64,000 nucleotides of DNA, taken from positions 4,404,655-4,468,654 of the forward strand of contig CM067588.1 in the NCBI GenBank assembly GCA_034336665.1, read 5' to 3'. Of this stretch, positions 1-14,540 are shown piece after piece (within the stretch, counting starts at the first letter, position 1; the number at the start of each line of letters is the position of its first letter). A program made the translations under genes and the position numbers. A model generated the notes under the pieces. That model was not told the origin of the DNA. It did no database searches and saw only the letters and a program-made list of their open reading frames with translations. Origin of the DNA: Luscinia megarhynchos (Eukaryota; Chordata; Aves; Passeriformes; Turdidae).

Positions 1-718
1 GGTGTTTGTTCACCTCTAGAACCGGGTGTTCACCTCCAGAACCGGTGTTTCTCCTAGAGAACCGGGTGTTTATTCCCAGAACCGGGTGTTTATCCCAGAA
101 CCGGGTGTTCACCTCCAGAACCGGTGTTCATCCCCAGAACCGGGTTTATCCAGGACCGAGTGTTCACAGAACCGGGTGTTTGTCATTCCCAGAACCGGTG
201 TTCATCCCCAGAACCGGGGGTTTATCCCAGAACCGGGGATTTGTTCACCCCCAGAACCGGGTGTTTGTTCATTCCCAGAACCAGGAGTTTATCCCCAGAA
301 CCGGGTGTTTATTCCAGAACTGGGTGTTCATCACCAGAACCGGGTGTTTGTTCACCCCCAGAACCGGGTGTTTATCCGCAGAACCGGGTGTTCACCTCCA
401 GAACCGAGTGTTCATCCCCAGATCCGGGTGTTCATCACCAGAACCGGGTGTTTATTCACCTCCAGAACAGGGGTGTTTATTCCCAGAACCTGGTGTTTGT
501 TCACCTCCAGAACCGGGTGTTTATTCCCAGAACCGGGGTGTTCACCCCAGAACCGGGTGTTCATCCACGAGAACCGTGTTCACCTCCAGAACTGGTGTTT
601 ATTCCCGGAACCGGGTTCACCTCAGAACCGGGTGTCTATCCCAGAACCGGGTGTTCATCCGCAGAACCGGGTGTTCACCTCCAGAACCGGGTGTCTATCC
701 CAGAACCGGGTGTTCATC
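1..718. repeat. Minisatellite, about 19-21 bp unit, CCGGGTGTT core
   Basis: Imperfect head-to-tail copies of a unit with core CAGAACCGGGTGTT, followed by TATTCC, CACCTC or CATCCC variants. It is cut by the left window edge, so its full length is unknown. Several overlapping open frames rich in EPGV and QNRVF exist only because the unit lacks stops. Confidence 0.9.
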
Positions 719-3064
719 CCGACCCACTCCCGACGGCCCCGGCGGCGCCACGGGCTGTGCCACCCGCGGGAGGGTCCCTGTTTCGTGCTCCTCCACCCCT
801 GTCCCCAAACCCCCCAGGTGACACCATCCCTGTCCCCTCCCCCTCAGCTCCAGGGCTGCGGCTTCTCCCCGTTTTGGGGTTCGTTCCCCTTCTGGCCCTG
901 CCGCAATTTGGCATTTCCCCTCTGGAGCAGATTTTGGGATGGTGCAGCTGCAGCAGGGGGTGCTGAGGCTCCCGGGTTTTGCTCTGGATCTGCTGCAGCC
1001 TCTGGAAAACACGGGATGGGCACGGCTGGAGGCCAGCAGCTCCGGGAAGGATCCTGATGTGATTTGATGGGATTGGCAGCTCTGCTTCTCCCTCAGTCAA
1101 AGGGATTGTGCAGAGCTGAAGGACGAGCTGAGCTCCCCGAGGGAAGCAGGAAGATGTTCCTTTCCCAACCTGGAGCGATGGATTTGGGATGAAATATTGG
1201 GGGTGGAAGGGCTGGCAGGGCTCTGAGGCTGCAGGGAACACAGCAGCACAGGGAAAAAGCATCCAGGAAATTCCTGCCTGGTCCCAGCTCGTGGGGATGG
1301 GATGAGGTGAGGGGACAGTGCCGGGATTGTCCCTCGGGAAGGGAAAAAGGGGAAAAAGCCGGGGATGAGGAAGGGGCAGGTGGCTCTGACACCTTGCCAA
1401 GGTTCCCTTGAATGGGAATTTCCACCTTCAGCAGAAATTCCAGCCAAATTCCGAGCCTGGGGAAGACCCAGGGAAGGTCTCACCCCGAACTGGAGCTTTC
1501 CTGCGATTTGGAGACACCAGGGACTTCAGGGAGTGGCTCCAGGAGAGATTTGAGCCTTGCCTGAAGGGTTTTTAGCCAGGGGTCCGTGGGCTGGGATTTG
1601 CTGTGGAAATCTTTGTGTCTCCATCCGAGGATTTTCAGGGCTCTGAAATCCCGGGGAGATGGAAAGTGCAGGTCTGGAGGTGGCCAGAGCAGGACCAGCT
1701 GTTTACTGAGCTTGGGGAACGAGGGAGGAAATAACACAAAACCCTCCAAGGATGCCGGGCTGGGAGGATTTGCAAATTCCAGAGAGGACAGAGGGGTTAG
1801 AAAAATCCACAGGAAGAGCAAAGGTACAGAAGTTCGGAAAATAAGAAGCAAATCCGTCTGGAAGGAGCCCTGGAACAGGAACAGAGCTGCAAGAAATCCC
1901 CCATTTTTTGGGGGAAGGGGCTCTGTCAGCTCTAATCCCAGTTTTTCCAAGGATTTTGGCAGTTCCTGCGGCTCGGGGAGGGCTGACCTCTGCCCAAACC
2001 CGGTGTCTGGCTGCAGCCTCGCAATCCCGCGGGTGCCAGCTGGGATTGCAATTCCCGGGATGAAAACCCTCCCTCGGCCCCGACCAGCGCTGCCAACCCA
2101 GCCCCGGGGGCACTCGGGGGCGGAGGGGTCACAGTCCCCGCTCCGGGGTTGCAAAGTGGTGGGAAATAAATAATCCATAAAAACAATGGAATTAAACAGC
2201 TCCTGGTGGAATCTGGAAGCTGGAACCTGCTCCCAGCTGGGCAAACCTCAATTTGGGCTTTTTGGGATGAGGAGATTTTCTCCTCCTTCCCTTTATCCTT
2301 TTCCTGTGCCCTACAAACCCGGAGGGGTCCTGCACTTCCCTCCCCAGTCCCTGCAGGATCAGACGCGGGAATTCCTGCAATGGGAGAGCCGGGGGATGTC
2401 GGGGTGCTCCTGGATCACCCCCAGCCCTTTGGGAAGCGTGCCCTGGCGTGGGGGGGCCGAGGGTCACCAGGGACAGCAGAGAAGGTTTAAAGGGGGAAAT
2501 GGGGAAGGTTTAAGTCAGCTCCAGAAGATTAAAGTTGGATTAATTGGCCCTTAATGGCTCTGCCATAAATTTCTTCTGGGAGCAGCTCCCAGAGCTCCCT
2601 TGCTAATTAAACCTAATGAAGGGATTTGATTAAAGGCAGCGAAGTCGCTGTGGCTGCCCCGGTGCCTCGTAGGGACCTGGGGATGCAAAGTGGGAATAAA
2701 ACCTGGGAATGCACCCTGGGAATGCTGATTCCTGGGAGCTGAAGGGCTTTAAACGCTGATTAGGCCGTGATTAATTACCCTGGTCCGTGTTTGTCACCTG
2801 TGGGACAGCCTGGCACAGCAACCCGAGCCCTGGCACCTGCCTGCGTGCCAAGGGCACGGAATGAGAGGGACAGGCACGGAATTCAGGGATTCCGAGGCTT
2901 CGTGGGGAATAAATCCAGTTTTCTTTCCCCTGGGAATGCTGAGAAGGGAGCAGGGAGTGATGGATGTCCTGGGAACGAGGATTGTGGAGGCTCCAGGCTC
3001 TTGGATCCCTCGGATGGGAGCTGGGACACGGTGGGGCAGGCAGGAGCGGCAGTAATTAAATTAA
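719..3064. other. Mostly unique non-coding sequence
   Basis: No tandem array and no convincing exon. Open frames here are short, lack recognisable domains and overlap on both strands. The first 150 bases are GC-rich. The segment around 2530-2790 is listed separately as a possible regulatory element. Confidence 0.5.
2530..2790. promoter_or_regulatory. AT-rich possible conserved non-coding element
   Basis: An AT-rich patch in a GC-rich neighbourhood with homeodomain-type TAATTA cores at about 2604-2609 and 2772-2777 and further TTAAT/ATTAA words. It has no coding potential. The call rests only on composition and motif words; cross-species alignment would decide. Confidence 0.2.
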
Positions 3065-3310
3065 TAAAGTCCCTTGATACCGACGGTGCTGAGAAGAGCG
3101 GGAGAGGAGGGTCCGGGCCGGGCTCCGGCAGGGAGAGTGGGAAGGAGCCGCGTGAGGAGCGGGAGGAGCGCGGTGACCTCTGCGCAGACAGAGCGGCTGA
3201 GGCATTACTCAGCTCCGCCGGCTGGGCCGCGCTCTGAGCCGGGCTCTGAGCCAGCCGCGCCTCCGGGAGCCGGGACTAACCCCGGGGCCGCGCTGTGCCG
3301 GGGGCGGGGT
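3065..3310. promoter_or_regulatory. Short CpG-rich island
   Basis: Dense CG dinucleotides and GGGCGGGG-type (Sp1-like) sequence end in a GGTGAGG donor-like word near 3309, where an 8-bp array begins. It could be an upstream promoter or alternative first exon, or just GC-rich flank. No TATA box or coding frame was seen. Confidence 0.3.
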
Positions 3311-5615
3311 GAGGGGTGTGGGGGTGCAGGGATACGGGGATACAGGGATACAGGAATGTGGGGGTGTGGGGGGTGTGGGGAGTGCAGGGGATACGGGGAT
3401 GCAGGGATGCAGGGATGCGGAGTGGGAGTGTGGGGGATGCAGGGATACAGGGATGCAGGGATGCAGGAATCTGGGGGAGTGTGGGGATGCAGGGATACAG
3501 GGATGCAGGGATGCAGGGATGTGGGGGTGTGGGGGTGTGGGATGGGAATACAGGAATGTGAGGGTGTGCGGGGTGGGGGATACAGGCAATGCTGGGATAT
3601 GGGGATTTGGGAATGTGGGGATAGCAAGGGATGTGGGAATACAGGGTATAGGGACACGGGGATAGGGACTACAGGGATGTAGGGATGCAGGAATGTGGGG
3701 GATGCAGGGGTGTGGGGGATGCATGGGAATACAGGAATGTGGGGAGTGTGGGGATGCAGGGATGCGGGGATACAGGGATACAGGAATGTGGTGGTGTGGG
3801 GATGCGGGGATGCAGGGATACGGGGATGCAGGAATGTGAGGGTGTGGGGGTGTGGGGGGTGTGGGATCACAGGAGGAATACAGGAATGTGAGGGGTGTGG
3901 GGGTGTGCCGGGGGTACAGGCAATGCTGGGATATGGGGATTTGGGGATGTGGGAATAAAGGGATGTGGGAATACAGGGGTACAGGGACACGCAGGGGACA
4001 GAGAGGGATGGACAGGGGATGCAGGGATGCAGGGAATGTGGGGGTGTGGGGGTGATGGGGATATGGGGAATACAGGGAATGTGGGGGTGTGGGGATGCAG
4101 GGATACGTGGATACAGGGATACAGGGATGCAGGGATGCAGGGATGTGGGGATACAGGGATCAGGGATGCAGGGGATACAGGGATACAGGGATACAGGGAT
4201 GCAGGGATACAGGGATACAGGGATGCAGGGAATGCAGGGGGTGTGGGGGATGCAGAGATGGGGATGCAGGGATGCAGGGGATACAGGGATACAGGGATGC
4301 GAGGGATGCAGGGGATACAGGGGCATGCTGGGGATATAGGGATGGATTTGGGGATGTAGGGAATGCAGGGATACAGGGATACAGGGGATACAGGGATACA
4401 GGGATACAGGGATACAGGGATGCAGGGTGTCGGGGATGCGGGGATGCAGGGATGCTGGGGATGCAGGGATGCAGGGATGTGGGGATGCAGGGATGCAGGG
4501 ATACAGGGATACAGGGATGTGGGGATGCAGGGATGTGAGGGGATGCAGGGATGCAGGGATACAGGGATGCAGGAATTCAGGGATGCAGGGATGCAGGGAT
4601 GCAGGAATGCGGGGATGTGGGGGATACAGGGATGCATGGGGATACAGGGATACAGGGGATGTGGGAATGCAGGGATGTGGGAATGCAGGGATACAGGGAT
4701 ACAGGGATACAGGGATACCCAGGGATGCAGGGGATGCGAGGGATACAGGGATGGGGATGCAGGGATGCAGGGATACGAATGCAGGGATGCAGGGATGCAG
4801 GGATACAGGGATACAGGGAGTGCAGGGGATGCAGGGATAGCATGAGGATACAGGGATACAGGGATGTGGGAATACAGAGATGGGATACAGGGATACAGGG
4901 ATACAGGGATGCAGGGATGCAGGGATGCAGGGATGCGGGATGCAGGGATACAGGGATGCAGGGATTCAGGGATGCAGGGATGCAGGGATACAGGGATGCA
5001 GGGATGCAGGGGTGTGGGGATTCAGGGATACAGGGATGCGGGGATTCAGGGATGCAGGGATGCGGGGATACCAGGGATGCAGGGGATGCAGGGATGTAGG
5101 GAATTCAGGGATGCAGGGATGTAGAATGGGATTCAGGGATGTGCAGGGAATTCAGGGATGCAGGGATGCTAGGGATGCAGGGTATGTCAGGGGATGCAGA
5201 TGATTCAGGGATGCAGTGATGCAGGAATGCAGGGATGTGGGGATGCACGAATGCAGAAATGTAGAAATGCAGGGATGCTGGGATTCAGGGATTCAGGGGT
5301 GCAGGGATGTTGGGATTCAGGGATTCAGGGATTCAGGGGTGCAGGGATGTTGGGATTCAGGGGTGCAGGGATATTTGGGATTCAGGGATTCAGGGATTCA
5401 GGGATTCAGGGGTGCAGGGATGTTGGGATTCAGGGATTCAGGGATGCAGGGATGCAGGGATTCGGGGATTCAGGGATTGCAGGGATGTTGGGATTCAGGG
5501 ATTCAGGGGTGCAGGGGTGCAGGGATGTTGGGATACAGGGGTGTAAGGATGCAGGAATGTGGGAATGCAGGGTTGCAGGGATGCAGGGTTGCAGGGATTT
5601 GGATGCATCCCAATC
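3311..5615. repeat. Octamer array (ATGCAGGG / ATACAGGG)
   Basis: About 2.3 kb of 8-bp units, ATGCAGGG and ATACAGGG, with GTGGGG-rich variants at the left end and ATTCAGGG variants dominating after about 5280. The left half is less regular, as expected at an older array edge. Long GMQGYRD-type and CIPASLHP-type frames are repeat artefacts. Confidence 0.95.
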
Positions 5616-6774
5616 CCCAAACAGATAAAATCTTCCTTCTCCTGGGGGGCTGTCAGGGGCTGCCAGGTGTCCCCTGTCCCCTTGGAGGGGAGGGGGGATC
5701 CAGGTGACCCCCAGGCTTCGGATTTGTACCCCGGGAGTGAAGGGGTGGAGGGAAGAAGGACGAATCCCATCCCTCGCAGCTCCCTCCAGTGCCAGATCCC
5801 TGCCTGGGTGCAGGGCTTGACCAAGAGGGATCTGCATTCCCAGATTCTCCGTGAAAACTAAATAAAATTCCCATTTTATGCCATCCTTCACACATGCCCA
5901 TCCCCGCTGAGAATGGAGGCTCCAGCGCTGCCTCCATCACTCCCATCCTTAACTCTCCCAGGCTTGGGGCTGTCCCTGCACCCATCCAGGGGAATAATTG
6001 GAAATATTGGGAATAATTGGAAGCTGCTGAGTGGAGCTACCCACTTGGAGAACCTGAGTTGCCCTGGAATTCCTGGGAAGAGCCCGAAATTCTGCTGGAC
6101 ATCAAATCCAGCCATCCATTCCCAGGGCAGCTCCCGAGGGATTCCAGCTGCTCCCTCTCAGCCCAGATCACCTGGAAAATCCAGGAAAGACATTCCAGCA
6201 GAGAGGAAAAATGGGAATTGGGAAGCTGTGCTCATGGAGAGGTGTCAGGGAAGGAGCAAAAGCGAGGTGGGAAAAACGGGAGGAGCTTCATTTATTTGCT
6301 GTGTCCCTTTATTCCCTTCCCTTTTCCAGGGAAGAATCTGCAGCCAGAACTGGAACAAAACCATTCCCAGGAAAACAAACCTGGATCTCGACCTGGGATG
6401 GATCATCCCAACCCTTGGAGCATCCAGAATTCGGAGCAAGATGGGATTTTTAACTTCCAGGCGTGATTTGCAGCTCAGCCATCCCAAAATCCCCATCCCA
6501 GCAGGTTCTGTGTCCTGCCTTTGGCATTCCCAGGTAATCCCTGGAAAAGCTGCACAAGTCCCGGGTTTCATTTTCACTGGAAAGTTCCCATACTCTGCTT
6601 TTTTTTCTGCTCCAAAATGATACAAAAACAAAGCAAAAGAACCTTTGGAAAAAATCTCCTTTTGGAGCTAAAGGAAACAGATTTTAGGTTTTTTAAAAAA
6701 TACAATCAAAACATTTTCGTCCTATTTTTACCTTCAGCAAAGCCCTTTGTGGGAAATGGAGGCTGTTTTTCGGG
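5616..6774. other. Unique non-coding sequence
   Basis: No array and no recognisable gene. An AT-rich stretch runs from about 6590 to 6740. Small open frames show no domain or splice-site pattern I can support. Confidence 0.5.
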
Positions 6775-7305
6775 ATGAGATATCACTGAAATTTTTAGGG
6801 ATGAGGTTTCACAGGAATTTTTAGGGAAATGAGGTTTCACTGGAATTTTTAGGGATGAGGTTCCACTGGAATTTTTTAGGGATGAGGTTTCACTGGAATT
6901 TTTAGGGATGAGGTTTCACTGGAATTTTTAGGGATGAGGTTCCACTGGAATTTTTAGGGATGAGGTTCCACTGGAATTTTTAGGGATGAGGTTTCACTGG
7001 AATTTTTAGGGATGAGGTTCCACTGGAATTTTTAGGGATGAGGTTCCACTGGAATTTTTAGGGATGAGGTTCCACTGGAATTTTTAGGGATGAGGTTTCA
7101 CTGGAATTTTTAGGGATGAGGTTCCACTGGAATTTTTTAGGGATGAGGTTTCACAGGAATTTTTAGGGATGAGGTTCCACTGGAATTTTTAGGGATGAGG
7201 TTTCACTGGAATTTTTAGGGATGAGGTTCCACTGGAATTTTTAGGGATGAGGTTTCACTGGAATTTTTAGGGATGAGGTTCCACTGGAATTTTTAGGGAT
7301 GAGGT
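6775..7305. repeat. 26-bp minisatellite, very homogeneous
   Basis: About 20 near-identical 26-bp copies built on GATGAGGTTCCACTGG plus a TTTTTAGG tail. The main variation is TTCCAC versus TTTCAC, with a few single-base indels. High identity suggests recent expansion. Confidence 0.95.
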
Positions 7306-7605
7306 TTTATCCACAGCACTCAATTCCCTGGGGTGGAATTTCGGGATATTTGGGATTTTGGGATATTTGGCCAAATTTTGTCCCCCAGAAGGTGCTGCCC
7401 CATTTTGGGGCTGAAATAAATGGAATTCTGAGGGGTTTTTTTTCCTCACGTTGTGGGTGGTGATTCCCAAATTTCCCAGTGCTGCTGCTCCCACACAGGA
7501 GGTGCCGAAATTCCCCATCCAGGTGGAATTTGGCGCCTCTTTCCCTCCGGAATGGTTGAATTTATTGCTGCCTCATTTTCAGACAAAGCCTGGGGTTGAA
7601 AAAAG
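7306..7605. other. Short unique spacer
   Basis: Unique sequence between two arrays; no gene seen. Confidence 0.5.
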
Positions 7606-9870
<2,265 letters not shown>

Positions 9871-9914
9871 GGGATGGGAGCGCTCCCAGGCCAGGGCTCA
9901 GCTGGGGGTGTGAG

Positions 9915-10375
9915 CCTGAGTTTCCATCCCAAACTCTTCCCCTCATTCCCCAACACTTTCATTCTCAAACTCTTCCTTCCCTTCCCATTCCCAAACCTTC
10001 CCAGTCCCAATCCCAAACCCTTCCCCTTCATTTCCTGACCCTGCCCCCATTCCCAAACCCCTGCCCCCAATCCCAAATCCCTGCCCCCCATTCCCAATCC
10101 CTGCCCCCAATCCCAACCGCCCCCATTCCCAATCCCTGCCCCCAATCCCAATCCCTGCCCCCCATTCCCAATCCCCTGCCCCCCATTCCCAAACCCTGCC
10201 CCCATTCCCAATCCCCGCCCCCATTCCCAAACCCTGCCCCCCATTCCCAAACCCTGCCCCCATTCCCAAACCCCGCCCCCATTCCCAAACCTCTCTCTTT
10301 CATTTCAAACCCCTTCACCTCATTCCTAAACCTTCCTCTTCCCATTCCCAAACCCTTCCATGCCAAACCCTTCCC
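9915..10375. repeat. C-rich minisatellite ATTCCCAAACCCTGCCCCC
   Basis: Roughly 19-21 bp units of ATTCCCAAACCCTGCCCCC and variants. C-rich plus strand, directly following a G-rich array. Confidence 0.9.
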
Positions 10376-10391
10376 TCCTGTCCCCAAACCC

Positions 10392-10885
10392 TTCACCACT
10401 CCCACTCCCACTCCCATCCCCATCCCCGTTCCCATTCCCACTCCCACTCCCATTCCCACTCCCATTCCCATTCCCACTCCCACTCCCCACTCCCCATTCC
10501 CACTCCCATTCCCATTCCCTGCTCCCACTCCCATTCCCATTCCCATTCCCACTCCCACTCCCATTCCCACTCCCACTCCCATTCCCATTCCCATTCCCAT
10601 TCCCATTCCCACTCCCCACTCCCATTCCCACTCCCACTCCCACTCCCACTCCCACTCCCACTCCCACTCCCCATTCCCATTCCCATTCCCCATTCCCACT
10701 CCCATTCCCACTCCCATTCCCACTCCCACTCCCACTCCCACTCCCACTCCCATTCCCATTCCCATTCCCACTCCCATTCCCACTCCCATTCCCATTCCCA
10801 CTCCCACTCCCACTCCCATTCCCACTCCCACTCCCACTCCCATTCCCATTCCCATTCCCATTCCCGCTCCCGCTCCCATTCCCAG
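10392..10885. repeat. CCCATT / CCCACT hexamer array
   Basis: Nearly pure hexamers CCCATT and CCCACT in mixed order for about 0.5 kb. Complementary in sense to the GGGAAT array near 56 kb. Confidence 0.95.
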
Positions 10886-11124
10886 CCCTCCCCCATCCCT
10901 GCTCTCACTCCCAGCCTCCTCTCCCGGGATCTCTGCCCGTGGGTTTAACACCCAGAGCAGCAGCTGAGCTCCATCCAGGGCTGTTCCTTGTTTTCCCTTT
11001 TCCCTTAAGCACCTGGCCTGGCTGGGATCAGCTCCTTTGGCTGCTTTTCCCTCCTGGAAGTGAGCAGAGCTTGTTCCGTGCAGCCTGGCCCGGCCTCTGG
11101 CCAGCTGTGCTGGGAAACTGCACG
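10886..11124. other. Unique spacer
   Basis: Unique sequence; no gene or RNA feature seen. Confidence 0.4.
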
Positions 11125-11830
11125 TCCTGATCCTCGGGGATCCTGCTCCAGGCTCAGGGATCATTCCAGGCTCAGGGATCCTGCTCCAGGTTCTGGGATC
11201 CTGTTCCAGGCTCAGGGATCCTGCTCCAGGCTCAGGGATCCTATTCCAGGTTCTGGGATCCTGTTCCAGGCTCAGGGATCCTGCTCCAGGCTCTGGGATC
11301 CTGCTCCAGGTTCTGGGATCATTCCAGGTTCTGGGATCCTGCTCCAGGCTCAGGGATCCTGTTCCAGGTTCTGGGATCATTCCAGGTTCTGGAATCCTGT
11401 TCCAGGTTCTGGGATCTTTCTCCAGGTTCACAGGGATCCTGTTCCAGATTCTGCAATCCCATTCCAGGCTCAGGGATCCCGTTCCTGCTTCAAGGATCCT
11501 GTTCCAGGATGAGGGATCCTGTTCCTGCTCCAGGGATCCTGTTCCACATCCTGGGATCATTCCAGGATCAGGGATCCTGTTCCTGATTCTGGGATCCTGC
11601 TCCAGGCTCATGGATCCTGTTACAGATTCTGGGATCCTGCTCCAGGCTCAGGGATCCTGTTCCTGCTTCAAGGATCCTGATCCAGGCTGAGGAATCCTGT
11701 TCCAGATTCTGGGATCCTGCTCCTGCTCCAGGGATCCTGTTCCAGGCTCAGGGATCCTGTTCCAGGTTCTGGGATCCTGTTCCAGATACTGGGATCCTGT
11801 TCCTGGTTCAGGGATCCTGGGGTCGGGCCA
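11125..11830. repeat. 20-bp minisatellite with GGGATCCTG core
   Basis: About 35 copies of CTGGGATCCTGTTCCAGGTT and variants (GCTCAGGGATCC, CTGCTTCAAGG). A few units lack the central CCTG and read GGGATCATTCC. Confidence 0.95.
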
Positions 11831-11867
11831 GCTTTGCTCCAGCACCTTCCACATCCCATTCCCACAT

Positions 11868-12100
11868 TTTAGGGATGGAAAGGTGGGAACAGGGATCTGC
11901 TCCCTCTCCCCGCACCCCATTCCTTCAGTTTTGGGATGGAAAGGTGGGAACAGGGATCTGCTCCCTCTCCCCGCACCCCATTCCTTCAGTTTTGGGATGG
12001 AAATGTGGGAACAGGGATTTTCCCTCTCTCCCCACACCCCATTCCCGCTGTTTTAGAGACGGAAAGGTGGGAACAGGGATCTGCTCCCCCTCCCCACGGC
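11868..12100. repeat. 61-bp tandem repeat, about four copies
   Basis: Exact 61-bp spacing of the word GGAAAGGTGGGAACAGGGAT at about 11,876, 11,937, 11,998 (GGAAATG variant) and 12,060. The last copy is partial. Confidence 0.9.
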
Positions 12101-13859
12101 CCCATCCGTGGTTACATCCCGGAATTCTTTTCCCGTTTGCTCATTCCCACCCCCGGCGCTTTTCCCGGAGCCTGGAGCTTCTCCCGGGCTCCCGGTGACG
12201 CCGTCCCGGCCGCTCTGGACGCGGCTCTGGCGTGCGGGGGCTCCCGGCAGCGTTCGGGGGAAGCTGAGCGGGATTTTCCAGCCTGGCATCACCGGGAACG
12301 CCCGGGAAGGGCGGCACGGCCCCTTCCCGCAGCATCCTGAGCGAACGGGGCCGTCCCACAGCGCCAGGCATCCTTTTGGGGGATCCCTGCACCCCCCGTC
12401 CCTGCCCTGCCTTCCCTTCCCATGGGCAGCTCGGAGGTTTTGCTGCCAAATTTGACATTTTCCAGTTTTTCTTCCTGCTTTTTTTTTCCTTCTTCTTGCT
12501 TTTCCGAAATTCATATTTTTTAGCTCTCCAAAAATAATTTTCGAAGATCTGGCCTTCAGAAAGATCCAGAAATTCCTTGGGTTTGTGGCACAGAGTGGAG
12601 GGACAGGGATAACACGAGGAATCTTCTCCCTGAGGCCAAATCAACATTTTTATTTATCAGTAATCCTGAGAAATCCAGGCTGGGACTTGGGGAAGGTGAG
12701 CCGGGTTTGGGGAGAGCCCTTTGCTCTGGAAAATTAATTTTCCTGAATCTGCTGGGGCTGGAATTGAGAGATCCTGACACTTCCAGGATGGGAATTCACA
12801 ACTCTTGGGGTCCTGTGGTGTCCCCAGAACTGGGACTGGCAATTCCTGGTGTCCTGTGTTGTTCCCAGCAGTTTATCCACGCAGGAAATCCATGAAAATC
12901 AGTTCCAGGGGAAGGGGCTGCCACACCTGAGAGGAGCCACTGGCACCGTGGTCCATGAGGGGCTTGGGATGGATGGAGAGGGTGGAGAGGGTGGGGAAGA
13001 TGAGGAGGATGGAGGAGATGAGGAGGATGGAGGAGATGAAGGCTCTCCCTGTTTCCCAGCTGGAATTATGGAGTCACAGGTTATGGCAGGAATTCTCTGC
13101 TCCCACCCTCCCGTTCAACTCTGCTGCATCTTGTCCAGTTTCCTCAGCTTGGGATGGCCAGAGTGACCAGAACATGACCAGGGAATGGCCAGAGTGACCA
13201 GAACACGGTCAGAGTGACCTCGGAACGGCTGAAGTGACCAAATCACGGCCGCACTGACCACTCCCCATTCCCAGGATCCACCAGGATCCAAAATTCCTCC
13301 GTGTTTCCCCACCCCCACCCCTGTCCCCGCTGTCCTTTGTCCCCCCCGGCATTTCCACAGCCCGGACATTCCCTCTCCCACCTCTGGCAACCCCCGAGAG
13401 GGGTTTGGCTCCAAATCCCCGTGGGACAAACCGGGAAAACGGGATGGCTGAAAATGCACATCAGGGCCACCAGAACCGCCGTGTCCCCAAGGTTGGGGAC
13501 ACCACAGCCATCCCTCATTTCCCCTTTTCCCTGCGCAAGCAGGGCCGGATTTTGCTCCAGACGTGGAAAAAACGGAGCCACGTCCGAGGTTTGAAAAATG
13601 TCAAAGGGCGTCTTTGAAGGTGGATCCGAAGCTTGGCCGTGGCGGGGGAAGAATTCCTGCAGGGCGAAAATTCAACAAACAAAGTGCCCTGGCTGGGAGC
13701 AGCGCTCGCTGTCGCCACCGGAGCCGCTGGGAGGGGTCGGTGCCTCCCAAATTTGGAGTTTTCCTGGGGCGGGAGCGGCTCCAGAGCATGGAAAAGGTCT
13801 GGGATGTGCCACCTTTCCGTGCCTCCGTTTCTCCCTTTCCATGCCCGGCTGAGCTGTAA
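12101..13859. other. Mostly unique non-coding sequence with two short arrays
   Basis: Contains a GC-rich segment (12,130-12,370), a short GAGGATGGAGGAGAT array near 12,960-13,040 and about six copies of a CCAGAGTGACCAGAAC unit at 13,155-13,260. No coding exon recognised. Confidence 0.45.
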
Positions 13860-14082
13860 ATTAGCAGGGGGAAAAAAAGCAAAAAAAAAACCCAAAAAAT
13901 CAACAAAACCAAAAAAACAAAAACAAAAACAAAAAAAAACCCCAAAAAACCCCAACAACCCAAAGCAAAACAAAAAACCCAAACAAATAAAAAAAGACCA
14001 AAAAAAAACCCAACAAACCGCCCCCCCCCCCAAAAAAAACCCCCAAAAACCGACAACAAACAAAGCAAAACAAAACAAAAAA
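13860..14082. repeat. A-rich low-complexity tract
   Basis: Runs of A separated by C or CC (AAAAACAAAAAC style) with a C10 run near 14,020. The opposite strand gives a spurious hydrophobic, phenylalanine-rich frame that mimics a membrane protein. Confidence 0.9.
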
Positions 14083-14540
14083 TGAAAATCCAGGGAATAT
14101 GTCTCCGTGGATTTGGGGATTTTTGGACCAGCAGCATCTCATTCCAAACAGCGTCTCCTTTCCCTATTGATCCTGGTCCTTTTCCAGCCGTCCCCATCTC
14201 GGCTTTTTGCTTGAACAGCCTGGAATTCCTCCCCTCGGCGCCTTTTCCTGGCTCCCACTCCATCTACCTGCTGGATTCCAGGATCCAGGAGAGGCTGTGC
14301 CTCGGGATCATCCTGCTCCAGGCACTCAGCAAGGAGCAATTCCCGCTTTGGGGTTCAAGGAAAACCGCGTGTTGGGAATAAATACATTTAAAGCAAAGCC
14401 TGGAAGTGCTGAGAGTGGGGATTTTGGGAAAAGCTCCGGTTTCAGCTGCCAGATGCTGCTGGGGATTGGGATCGGGATTTCGAGGAGCCAGAGCAGCTCA
14501 GGTTTCCCGGTCCTGCTGCAGATGGAGAGAGGGGGATGGT
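14083..14540. other. Unique non-coding sequence
   Basis: No array and no supported exon. Confidence 0.4.

Noticed and set aside
3205..5628. Apparent collagen- or silk-like repetitive proteins (GMQGYRDAG, CIPASLHP)
   Set aside because: 8-bp repeat read in all frames; present on both strands and ending at array edges.
9943..11611. [13 protein letters not shown] frames resembling antifreeze or silk proteins
   Set aside because: Products of CCCATT/CCCACT hexamers and the 20-bp array.
13515..14263. Phe/Leu-rich apparent membrane protein on the minus strand
   Set aside because: Translation of the A-rich low-complexity tract; no real hydrophobic helix pattern.
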